Assembly (NCBI GenBank): GCA_963924555.1
Contig: OZ004584.1
Span: 2,727,001-2,791,000 of the forward strand
Length of the DNA: 64,000 nucleotides
DNA from: Crambe crambe
Lineage: Eukaryota; Porifera; Demospongiae; Poecilosclerida; Crambeidae
Reading direction: 5' to 3'
Below, piece by piece: positions 50,269 through 60,027 of the stretch (its first letter is position 1; every line of letters begins with the position of its first letter). A program made the position numbers and the translations under genes. The notes under the pieces are model-generated. The model was not told where the DNA came from, made no database searches, and saw only the letters and a list, made by a program, of their open reading frames with translations.

Positions 50269-51843
50269 CTAGAAAAAATTCTATGACATTGACAACCCAT
50301 GTTGCTCTCAGGCTATTAGTATAGGTAATCACATGCTTTTTCATGCGTATGTATTAATTTTGGGTATCTAATTGCATTCGAAACTGGCTAGGTACTGTAA
50401 TTGCACGAGGTGAAGCACATTGTACATAGAGTAAATGCAGACATGAAACACACTTGATAACAGACCTCTAGAAATTAGACATGCATGATAGCTACGTATA
50501 CACAATAAACATGCAATCAAGTTAGCGAGTCATCTGACCTCTTACATGGTCACAACAATTATGGGCAAGACTGTGATAAAACATTCCCCCAGTCATGTCG
50601 TGAGATTTGAATCTGTGAGGGATTTGTACGGAGATCCATGCCTCTACTGTCTACATGGGAGAGATGTTTCTAATTGTTGTATATGTGGATGCGATGCTGA
50701 TGAGTTGGAAAAGACAACGAAAGGTTGACTGTCATAAAGGAAGCTCTTTCAATTGAGTGAAAGACATGTGAGTAAGGTTGTTCTGAAAGACATGTAAGTA
50801 AGGTTGTTCAAGATCACAAGACTCCATGGAAGGTTTGTGTTTGGATAAGAGTCATACACTGAGGACATCTTGAGATTCGGTTTGTGGGAAGTCCGCTATA
50901 TACCTATCCATTGACCAGCACATAATTATATGTAATGAGTTGTTGTTGTTTTTAATTTCTATATTATTTCTACATGTGTAGTATATATGTTGTGTTTTCA
51001 TGCTATTGGTCTTGTTAGTGTTGCATTACTGTGTGTGTCTGGCCGCTGGGGTAACCATAATAGCTTGATAGCTAGCTAGTTGGTTCACCTTCATGTTATT
51101 TTTGCCAGCATTAAACTTAAACTGAGTAGCTACAAAGAAAAAAAAAGTTTTCTGAGAAAAGCAGCATTATACACTATAGCTATAGCTATAGCTGTGCTGT
51201 ATCTTCCACTATCTCTCAATTACTGTGTGGGCTTTTCAGATGCTGATTGAGGAGGTGACCTGGATGATTGCAAATTTATGTTTTCAAGTTTGTGGAACAG
51301 CGACATAGCTAAATTGGAAAAGCAAGAAGTAGGCTTGTGTGGCTGTATCAACTGACACTCTTGCTAACACTAGCTGCTCAAGAGTCAATATGATCTTGCT
51401 TAACTACAGAAAGAACCAGCAAAGCCAATGGTCATCTTTGAAGACAATCAGTATGGCTAAAGAACCAGTCATTCTAGCTAAGCATATTGCTATAAGTTCC
51501 ATTTCCAGTGAGTGAACATCCTGAAACAATACGTGAGAAGGAAAACCACTTGTCCAGAATGCATTGTATAGCTAGTACTGTCCAGTGATTCCTAGAATGT
51601 TCTAGATGTGTATGCATGTTGATCCTAATTTTAACTCAATTGTTAATTAACACGCAGTTGTTGCTCAATTTGTTGTTACTCAGTAGCTAGTCTCTGTAGT
51701 CAAGTCGCTGTCCTTAGAACTCTCTCTAATAGAATGACACGCTTTTCACTCCTGGTCACTTCGCCCTAGGGTAGAATGACTACAGTTCACTCGATCGGGA
51801 AATTACGTGTGGCGACGCGTATACGCATGCGTAGTTTGTTTCC
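50269..51843. other. Intergenic between P450 copy 3 and the fibrinogen-like gene
   Basis: A 60-codon Cys-rich open stretch (50546-50728, 'CLYCLHGRDVSNCCICGC') is unrecognised and unsupported. CpG-containing sequence near 51810-51840 (GGCGACGCGTATACGCATGC) just before the next start codon may be its promoter. Confidence 0.4.
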
Positions 51844-53286
51844 ATGGTCATAATCATGCATTGTCGCCCGCAATCATCGCGAGTTCGAGTGTTCAGTTAT
51901 ACTGATTACCGATATGAAGTAAGGGATGACATTTCATTGCATTTTATTAGTCGTTGGAGTTTGTGGATAAAGAAGTATAAAGGTTTGTATCTAGTGGGAA
52001 ACATTACTGCATTGCTATGTATTCTAGCATGTACCTTGATACTTTCAGTATGGAATGTAACACAATTAATACAGTTAATGATGCAGCTAAAGGATAATAT
52101 TTCAAATCAGACAGATATTTCAAGTTGGACAGGTATTTCAAATCAGACAAATCGGACAGATATTTCAGGTATTTCAAATCAGACAAATCGGACAGATATT
52201 TCAGGTATTTCAAATCAGACAAGTCAGAGAGGTAATCAGATGAGTCAGATAAATGAGACAGCTTGTTTATCCCAGATCCAAAACATGGTTCAAGAATTGG
52301 AAGTCAGAATACAAAATTATACAGATTTACTAGCTTCTGTATTGGAAGAGAAAATAGACCAACAAGATTATGAGAGAATGATACTACTAGATCCAATTGA
52401 TTACCAGATACACCAGGCTATTGCTATAGTGAACAGTTCAAGAACGAAACTAGGTAGTATCTTGGCTCATGTGAATGGACAAGCTTCAGATAATCCTGCC
52501 GTTTCATGCTCCCACATTTTAGTTATTAATTCCTTGTCTGCATCAGGTTATTACTGGATTAGGTCTCCCAGAAATGGGAGCAGTATACGTGTGTACTGCG
52601 ATTTCGATAGGAAGTGTGGATGTGATGGATCTAATGGATGGACTCGTGTGGGGTTCTTCAACATGTCAGACCCCACCCATACATGCCCACCGAACCTGAA
52701 TACACTCTCTTCACCAGTGAAAACATGCGGGAGGGGGCTATCTGCTGCCAATTTGAGTTGCACTCATATATCTTATGATACCTTGGGAATCAACTATAAC
52801 CGTGTATGTGGACGTATAATAGCTTACCAGCATGGTTCTCTGGAAGGTTTGAAACATCTTGTATCACAAAATGCCACCATTGAAGTCTCGTATTTAAATG
52901 GTATTTCCCTCACTCATGGACCTGATGGATCTCGTAAGCATATTTGGTCATTTGTTGGTGCATTGGGAGAAAATGATAGTTTTCAAGCCAGTCATGTATG
53001 TGAATGCAGCAATAATGATAACTGGCCATTTTCAACACGCTATGTTGGAAGTGACTACTTTTGTGACACTGGTAATCATGGGAATAATATCAGTCACACT
53101 TTTTATCGCGATCCTCTTTGGGATGGCCAAGGATGTGGCATCTCCAGCACCTGCTGCCAGTTCAACAACCCTCCATGGTTTTGTAAGAATATTAGTCAGA
53201 TCACCACTGATAGCTTGGAACTCAGGATTTGCACTGATAATGGTGAAGATACACCAATTCAATTATTAGAGCTCTATGTACAATAG
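51844..53286 (+). CDS. Intronless type II membrane glycoprotein with fibrinogen-like 'DPLWDG' domain (480 aa)
   Basis: Uninterrupted 480 codons. Residues 1-47 are basic and cytoplasmic; 48-70 a transmembrane anchor (LYLVGNITALLCILACTLIL); 85-130 an Asn-rich stretch with a 36-bp coding repeat (ISNQTNRTDISG); 137-215 a probable coiled coil; about 219-480 a cysteine-rich C-terminal domain with 'SGYYWIRSPRNGSSIRVYCD', 'NGWTRVGFFNMSDP', 'NRVCGRIIAYQHGS', 'LTHGPDGSRKHIW', 'VGSDYFCDTGNHG', 'DPLWDGQGCG' and 'CCQFNNPPWF'. The opening resembles the start of fibrinogen-related domains; the rest matches a domain I know as abundant in sponges and cnidarians but cannot name. About ten N-x-S/T sites suggest an extracellular glycoprotein. 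Likely a lectin-like or recognition receptor (inference). A second in-frame ATG is at 51856. The lack of introns contrasts with its neighbours. Confidence 0.85.
   Translation: MVIIMHCRPQSSRVRVFSYTDYRYEVRDDISLHFISRWSLWIKKYKGLYLVGNITALLCILACTLILSVWNVTQLIQLMMQLKDNISNQTDISSWTGISNQTNRTDISGISNQTNRTDISGISNQTSQRGNQMSQINETACLSQIQNMVQELEVRIQNYTDLLASVLEEKIDQQDYERMILLDPIDYQIHQAIAIVNSSRTKLGSILAHVNGQASDNPAVSCSHILVINSLSASGYYWIRSPRNGSSIRVYCDFDRKCGCDGSNGWTRVGFFNMSDPTHTCPPNLNTLSSPVKTCGRGLSAANLSCTHISYDTLGINYNRVCGRIIAYQHGSLEGLKHLVSQNATIEVSYLNGISLTHGPDGSRKHIWSFVGALGENDSFQASHVCECSNNDNWPFSTRYVGSDYFCDTGNHGNNISHTFYRDPLWDGQGCGISSTCCQFNNPPWFCKNISQITTDSLELRICTDNGEDTPIQLLELYVQ
52132..52222 (+). repeat. 36-bp in-frame coding repeat
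   Basis: Two full copies (52132-52167, 52168-52203) and a partial third of a unit starting GGTATTTCAAATCAGACAAA, encoding GISNQTNRTDIS. Each unit adds two N-glycosylation sequons (NQT, NRT), so length change would alter stalk glycosylation. Confidence 0.9.
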
Positions 53287-55115
53287 ACATCTACATTTAG
53301 CTACCTGTACGTAACATGAAGAAATTCTTCAAACCACAGATGCTTTATAGGTTTCTAGCTGAATCATCTAGCTAGCTAGTGTTCAATTTTATCTTGTTTA
53401 GGTCACATTGCAAAATTTCAACCAATGGAATTACTTGACATAACTATGTATGTACCTGCTAAGCTAATTAAGCAACACATCATGTCTGCATCAGTGCTAT
53501 AATTATCATACCATTATTCTCTCCCAGGTATCGGCTTAGCAGTAAAAATGAATTGGCTAGTTCTTGTTCCTTTCATTTGAGAGAAAACTTTGTAAGCCTC
53601 CATAAAATTTCACTCAGCTGAATGCTCACATTTTTTTTATATTGAACTTAGCTCTCTCTGCATGGTGTTCGTGGGTCCCTGTTCATAGCCATCAAAAGAA
53701 TGCAGTTTTCCCATGTCAATCCTTCATTTTATTCTGTGTAGCTAGTAGGCTTCACCAACACTATGGGGGGGGGGGGAATGAACCTCTTTCTGAAGTGAAT
53801 AAAATGGTGATCAAAAACTAGAGCATAAATGTATGGTTGAATGGACTTGGCAAGGATGAAAAAAAAAAGAAAAAGAAAAAATGCATGTGATAATGATAAC
53901 AATAGCTATAGCTAACAATGAATAAGGTGCCAAAAATTAAGGAAGGAGCAAGCAAAACTAGAGCAATAGACAGGAGAGCTAGGAAGTATGAGTTGATGGG
54001 GGTTCCACTCCTTGCAATAAAAATCATTCATGAGGCTGCAATGGCTATTTTCGGATTCCAGCTGCGTAAAAATAAGTGGTCAATGAGGAATAGTGGCCTA
54101 GAGCTACTGCCAGGAATGGAGAATAGCCCTTTCCAGATCACTTGTTTGTTTAAAGTTGATGGGCTTCATTGATCAACTCTGTTGAGTTGAATAGTTTTAT
54201 TTTTTATGAAGATATCTGGGCAGTCTAATGTTGTTAAGATCTCAGGTGGAATAGTGGAGAGGGGATTATTCATTGCCCTAAGGCCATCAACATCAAAGCA
54301 TAAAGTGTGCCCGCATTAATCTGGAAGTTGGCAATTTTTTGAACACATTGTCATGGCACCAGGTGTAGTGGCCTTGTGAAAGTGCAAATGTGGATGAGCA
54401 AGTTGTAGGAGAGCTGGAGAGAGGTCATCTCTCCTTCAAACAGGTAATGTGCATCATGGAAGGACTTTCTGTATTCCTTATTTCCCCATAATTAGCTAGC
54501 TAATTGGTATCTTATCTTTGACTTTGTTGTGCCATGAATTCAGTTCAGGAGTTAGCAGTAGGATCTTCTTTACCTTGTGCTATTGATGATTGTGCTTACC
54601 CTTTACTCGATCATGAACATATATATGTGGTGAGTAAGGGTCGACACGCAATAGCTACTACAGGGTAGTGGTAGGGTCATGGTTAAGGTGCAACGTAGGG
54701 TCATGGTTAAGGGTCATGGTTAAGGTGCAAGTAGGGTCATGCTTAAGGTGCTTCTTTAATAGCAGCTTTTGCCTGCTCTACAACCCCCCCTCCCCCCCCC
54801 TCCCATAATGAGGCCACCCCTGTATTCAGGACACTTTTAAAAGTCCCTATTATACTTCATATAGCCACCCCTCTAATCAGAACATTTCTGCTGGCCCCAA
54901 AGGTGGCCAGATTAGAGGGAGTCCACTGTACGTATATGGGTAGCTATGAGACAAGACCACAGACTTGTAGCAGACCTACGTAGCACTGCTTCTATGGCCT
55001 CAATTGCAGAGTACCAAAAGTATTCTGACTCATAATTTTGAAACCATACCCTCCTAGTGAAAATCCATCATTCAAATGAACCATACCCATATACATATGG
55101 GGGGTGTACAGTCAT
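53287..55115. other. Intergenic, no recognised gene
   Basis: An 84-codon stretch (53918-54172) is unrecognised. 54651-54760 holds three copies of a TAGGGTCATGGTTAAGGTGC tandem unit. Long C-rich runs at 54781-54804. Confidence 0.45.
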
Positions 55116-55272
55116 CAGCCCTGTTTACGCAGGGGTTCTAACCCAAATTCACTTTGCATGTGAACGGTGCCAACCCAGATTCCAATCTGGGTAGCCCAAC
55201 CCAAATCAATTAGGTGGGTTGGAATCCAGATCGAATCTCAACCCGGGTTGGGTGCGTGTGTAAACACGGCTG
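55116..55272. mobile_element. 157-bp hAT-like MITE (CAGCCCTGTTTACGC ends)
   Basis: CAGCCCTGTTTAC at the left and GTAAACACGGCTG at the right; internal AACCCRRATT/AATCYGGGTT repeats form a further fold. Non-coding. Confidence 0.72.
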
Positions 55273-55361
55273 ATGTCAAAGATTATGTGAACCAAAAAAT
55301 GATTACGTAACTCGACTGTTAAATGATCATAATACAATATGATAGTTAGTTCAATAATATA

Positions 55362-55416
55362 ATGATAATATCCAACAGGGATGCTTTATTAAAGCATCCC
55401 TGTTGGACATTATCAT
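55362..55416. repeat. Loop-free palindrome
   Basis: TCCAACAGGGATGCTTTA meets its own complement TTAAAGCATCCCTGTTGGA with almost no spacer; the outer ATGATAAT/ATTATCAT also pairs. Confidence 0.85.
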
Positions 55417-55680
55417 ACCGCTGCAGCCACTTGTCTTGCTGTGGCAACTACAGCTATCAACGTCCTGGGTGTAATGGCTGATGACAGCAATCAAATCACA
55501 CTGACCCTCCAGTTCTAAATTGGGCTATAGTCTATACTTAGCAGCCCAAGTTGGTCAATATTATTGAACTTGATGTGATGTTATAATTATTGTGCAGGTA
55601 ACTGTTGCATATATGTACATATGGTTTACAGGTAGCTATGTGGTTGAGCTCTGTTATTATAAAGCTATAGTTTAGAGTGG

Positions 55681-56433
55681 TTTACACTGTAAAAAATGGG
55701 AGCATGTGTGAAAATGACACCACACACTGTAGCACACTTTCTGTGTTACTGTGACACCTGGGTTTGGTAAGGTAGGCGGGGGTATCTCCGGACATGGGGT
55801 AACTTCGGACTTTCGACTCTTTTTCAGAAACTACAAAGATTGAGAGGCAGTCTTTATACCTGCAGTAACTATAACTGCTACTTGTTTAAATGCATGATTA
55901 GCTAAACTCTTCTTCCACCGTTCTGGACTGCATCGTGCCCTGAAATCTATAATCGTCGAACTGAAACTTTACGTCACGATCTCGTGCATTTCAAGCAGGC
56001 CTAGTTGAACATCAAGAGAGCGCAGGAAAAAAGTGCATGTGTATCAGATAAACCAAGGTCACCTCTCTTTAAAATTTTCATGTTGGGTTGCTAGCTCTAT
56101 CAGAGATTTCTACCAGTAGTGTCCGGAGTTACCCCAAACCGCGATTTTATACTAGCTATGAATTTTTCCCGATAACTTCACAAGAGTATGTGCTAAAATA
56201 ATAACTTTTGGGGGCCTTAATAGATGGAGAGTTCAGCTTCTTTTTGAACTTTGCTGCTCGATCATAGCTAGCTGCTTTTATTCCAAAGTTATCCTTCCCA
56301 ATTGAAAGTTCGTCCGGAGTTACCCCTGCCTACCTTACTGTGGGTACACTTTTTACTGGTGGGGTGTCATTTTCACACAGTTTTGAACCCATTTTTGGTG
56401 TAGCAATGACACCCCATTTTTTAAAACAGTGTA
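55681..56433. mobile_element. MITE (TTTACACTGTAAAAAATGGG ends) interrupted by a second element
   Basis: Left TTTACACTGTAAAAAATGGG and GTGTGAAAATGACACC; right GGTGTCATTTTCACAC and CCATTTTTTAAAACAGTGTA. The element at 55768-56337 lies inside it. Confidence 0.7.
55768..56337. mobile_element. 570-bp DNA element, TAAGGTAGGCGGGGGTATCT ends
   Basis: Terminal repeats of about 28 bp (TAAGGTAGGC, GGGGTAWCTCCGGAC) inverted at both ends with TA borders; inner copies of GGGGTAACTTCGGA-type words. No protein. Nested in 55681-56433. Confidence 0.75.
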
Positions 56434-56984
56434 TGGGAAATACACAAGAGGCTGTTCATTTAGACCACGAGGTGAAGCTGAGTGGTCTAAATGGACTGGA
56501 GTCGATGTATTTACACCATAAGGCCAGATTTTAACAACACTACAACTACCATTGCTATAGATACAATATCAGGCTATGGTTTTAGCAGTACATAAACTAC
56601 AGGCTGTGCCTTTGATGTATGGCTTCACTATGCTTCCCCCAAAGCTATAGCTGTTGTGATATTAGGAGAGTACATAGCTAATCAGCTAATATTTTGTTCC
56701 CCTTTGTAGTGTTTTTTTTTTGTTTCAGGGGGACACATGACTATAATAGCTATGTATGCTACTATAGCTATAAGTACATAGAATGTACTTGGTGCTCACT
56801 CTGGGGTATTGAAAAAGGACAATCTTAACAACCTAAAATGTGCTACTAATAGATTTTCATCTCTCTGAAAAGAGGACAGCCTCTAATATTCCACTATTAG
56901 GAGGTGTCAATATTATAGTCAGATGCAGGTATTATGGTAGATAGTCAATTAGCTACGTACAATAATTCCATTCATAGGCTTGAT

Positions 56985-57095
56985 GTAGGGATGATAATAA
57001 ATCAAACCTTTTCTTTTCATAATTTCTTCCCTTGTTCCTTAATTTTTTTGTAACCTGTTTTTAGTCATCCCAACATCACCTTTCATTAAGAAAAA
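56985..57095. repeat. Foldback-family relic (GATGTAGGGATGATAATAAA)
   Basis: GATGTAGGGATGA start, GTCATCCCAACATC end with TTTTTTCTTAAT-type tail; degraded inverted repeat akin to 16958-17266. Confidence 0.5.
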
Positions 57096-57127
57096 ACTGT
57101 TATAGTAATTACCTAGCTACATGTATG

Positions 57128-57208
57128 CACTGACTATGGAAGCTACTAACACAGTCCATTCAAGACAATAGTTTGAATAGACTGTGTTAGTTGCTTCCAC
57201 AGTCAGTG
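57128..57208. repeat. Hairpin, CACTGACTATGGAAGC arms
   Basis: CACTGACTATGGAAGCTACT pairs with AGTTGCTTCCACAGTCAGTG. Related pieces at 59770-59845, 59925-59940 and 42498-42510, i.e. also in front of the P450 copies 3 and 4. Confidence 0.65.
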
Positions 57209-57540
57209 TCTACTAAAACTTAATAATTCATATAGAGTATAGTGGTAGCTAGCATTAATAATTCTTTAATAGCTAGCCACAAAAGGTAGTTGCATACATG
57301 CTATAAAATATTGACCGACAGTTACCAGGCCAGCATCACTAAAATAGTTATGTGTAGCTAGCTATTACTTATTTTGATTTGATAATACTGAATACACCAC
57401 TGAAGACACTGATCATGCAGAGAGAAGTATTAGCTATAATAGTGGGGATATTACTATTGCTGTGGCAATTGACATGATTGATCACATGATTGCATACATT
57501 GTAATGTAAAAGTAGGGTCAACTTAATAAGTACTTTGTAA

Positions 57541-57690
57541 AGTAGTAGTATCATACTTTATAAAGTAGCATCATATACTTTATAAAGTAGCATCATATAC
57601 TTTATAAAGTGGCATCATATACTTTATAAAGTGGCATCATATACTTTATAAAGTAGCATCATATACTTTATAAAGTAGCATCATATTATT
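57541..57690. repeat. Satellite array 1, unit ACTTTATAAAGTAGCATCATAT
   Basis: Seven 20-22-bp units with a self-complementary core ACTTTATAAAGT, preceded by a 63-bp leader (57477-57540) that is repeated before array 2. Confidence 0.9.
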
Positions 57691-57699
57691 TAGTTCACT

Positions 57700-58545
57700 C
57701 TTTTCTAGCTCTAAGTGTTTTAATGCACCATGCATTAGAATACATGGAGCTAGAAAAGAGTTCGAGTGATCTAAACATTTTAGTGCTGATCACATGACTT
57801 GTGACCAATCAAATTCCAGTTGGTCCTTACAGAACCCTAGCCCTAGCCTAGAGCCTAGCCCTAGTACCTAGCAAGCTCTGACACACTTTGGTTCAGTAAG
57901 AATAATAATATTCAAAAAAATAAATGAGGTAAATTCCTGAGGTTTTCCTGTTTGAAACCCAACGTAACAAGTAAAGTCTATAAAAGAAGATATTGAGACA
58001 TTGATTTACTGTAAGCACTATAGGGACTGAGGCTGGAAGGTCATAGTCCTAGTGGATCTTCCACTAGGCTCCTGTGTACCTTCAGCACAGTTCCTCAAGT
58101 GTGCACTAAATATTTAAAGTGTGCTTTATGGCACACTTTTCAGAGGATCTGATTGGTCACAAGTCATGTGACCAGCACTAAATGAGGTTAATGGCCCAGG
58201 AAGTGACTGGCCACACCCCTAGCCATGGGCATGTGCATGGGCATTAGTCAGAGAGAACCTGCTTCAGCCAGAACAAGCCAGCTTTTATTGCAGACAGCAA
58301 TCATTGTTTCTCCTGCAATTTTCTCCTCTCTTTGGGCTACTCTTGGCCATGGCATCTGGCAGACAGCGATCATTGCTTCCCCCTCTCTCTGACTTTGTGG
58401 GCTGCTCAGTTTATCTGCCGAATATCATTATGCCAAGGTCCCGTCGTCGCTCTACTCATGCTTCTACTACAGGCCGTTCAACTCGCGCTCAACGAGGCCG
58501 AGGAGGCACAGGGCAGTCCACTCACCTGGCTACTACCAACGCAGC
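57700..58545. other. Spacer between the two satellite arrays
   Basis: Starts with an inverted repeat (CACTCTTTTCTAGCTC / GAGCTAGAAAAGAGTT, 57707-57762) and the phrase GTGCTGATCACATGACTTGT that recurs, reversed, at 21820-21845. A basic open stretch at 58430-58555 (MPRSRRRSTHASTTGRSTR...) is unrecognised and may be a transposon fragment. Confidence 0.5.
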
Positions 58546-58550
58546 TGATG

Positions 58551-59030
58551 ATTGATCACATGATTGCATACATTGTAATGTAAAAGTAGGGTCAACTTAA
58601 TAAGTACTTTGTAAAGCATCAAAGTAGCATCATAGTAACGTCATATACTTTATAAAGTAACATCATACTTTATAAAGTAGCATCATACTTTATAAAGTAA
58701 CATCATACTTTATAAAGTAGCATCATACTTTATAAAGTAACATCATACTTTATAAAGTAGCATCATACTTTATAAAGTAACATCATACTTTATAAAGTAG
58801 CATCATACTTTATAAAGTAACATCATACTTTATAAAGTAGCATCATACTTTATAAAGTAACATCATACTTTATAAAGTAGCATCATACTTTATAAAGTAA
58901 CATCATACTTTATAAAGTAGCATCATATACTTTATAAAGTAGCATCATATACTTAGCATCATATACTTTATAAAGTAGCTTATAAAGTAGCATCATAGTA
59001 GCATCATATACTTTATAAAGTAGCATCAAC
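58551..59030. repeat. Satellite array 2, unit ACTTTATAAAGTARCATCAT
   Basis: About twenty units, alternating GTAACATCAT and GTAGCATCAT forms so the higher-order unit is about 40 bp; 58551-58615 repeats the leader of array 1 (GATTGATCACATGATTGCAT...). Single units also occur near 59205. Confidence 0.9.
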
Positions 59031-60027
59031 TCTAACCATGAGAATTTGTATATACCATGACCACAAGCCATATTTGGATAGCTATTGGTTGTTTGATAAA
59101 CATCAAGTTTGGAAATGGAAAAGGTCAATACTTATTGTTGCCATTTATATCAAAACTACGTATTTTGTAAGCGTTCTTCATTTACTTTACATAAAAGTGT
59201 GATGCTACTTTATAAAGTATATACGTGGATGCTCTGGAAAACTACATTTCCAAACTTGGTGGTGCCTGTCAAATATGACATTTTCCATTTCCACACTTAG
59301 TGTCTTTCAAACATGACATTTTCCACCAAGCCCTAGCATGCCCATTAGCCAGCTTCCCCACCAGCATCCTCAAATGTATGGGTCATCCACCAAGCAGGCA
59401 GCATACGTAAATAAGAATGTGTGTATGTAGTATAGGAGAAGCATGAGTGGACTGCTGCCAGAAAAGTCATAATTGGGCTTCGACTAAAGTGATGTAGAAA
59501 TCTGCTGCCTCTTCAATGTTCCTTGGCATCTGCAATGACTCAGTGAATGAGAAAATGAATGATTTTATACAACCTTGATGTTGCAGCATGCTTGTATATC
59601 AGAAATGTATTTGATAGGATCCATGCACTGTACTCGATCTAACCATAATAATTTGTACACCATGACCACAAGCCATGCCCTTTCATCATTATTGAAGAAG
59701 ATGGGACAGGGTATTGGTTATTTGATAAACATCAAGTTTGAATGCTAAAAACCTCTCAGTCACCATAACTTATTAACTGTGGAAGCTGCTAACACAGTCA
59801 ATTCAAGACAATAAGTAATTTTCTTGTTTCCATAGTCAGTTCATACATGGGTATAGTGATTAGTCTTAATTGGTATCTCTACATATAATTATACATGTAC
59901 AGTCTATTGTCTGTGCTATAGCTTCCACACAGTCAGTGCAGTGATTAATATATAAATAGCATTTTAAGACTATAGCTACATGATATGTAGCTAGCAGTAT
60001 TTGAAATTACTAGCTAGCTACTTCATA
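59031..60027. other. Repeat-rich flank upstream of P450 copy 4
   Basis: The block TATATACCATGACCACAAGC...GATAAACATCAAGTTTG (59050-59112) recurs at 59656-59742. 59105-59125 is inverted at 59276-59298 (GTTTGGAAATGGAAAA / TTTTCCATTTCCA). The last about 100 bp match the P450 copy 3 upstream region. No gene. Confidence 0.5.

Noticed and set aside
50546..50728. 60-codon Cys-rich frame 'CLYCLHGRDVSNCCICGC'
   Set aside because: No start context, splice partners or recognisable family; could be chance.
53918..54172. 84-codon frame downstream of the fibrinogen-like gene
   Set aside because: No domain, no conserved motif, opposite strand open too.
58304..58583. Basic open stretch between satellites as a transposase N-terminus
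   Set aside because: Two overlapping frames are equally open and no catalytic motif is visible; only noted in the spacer entry.
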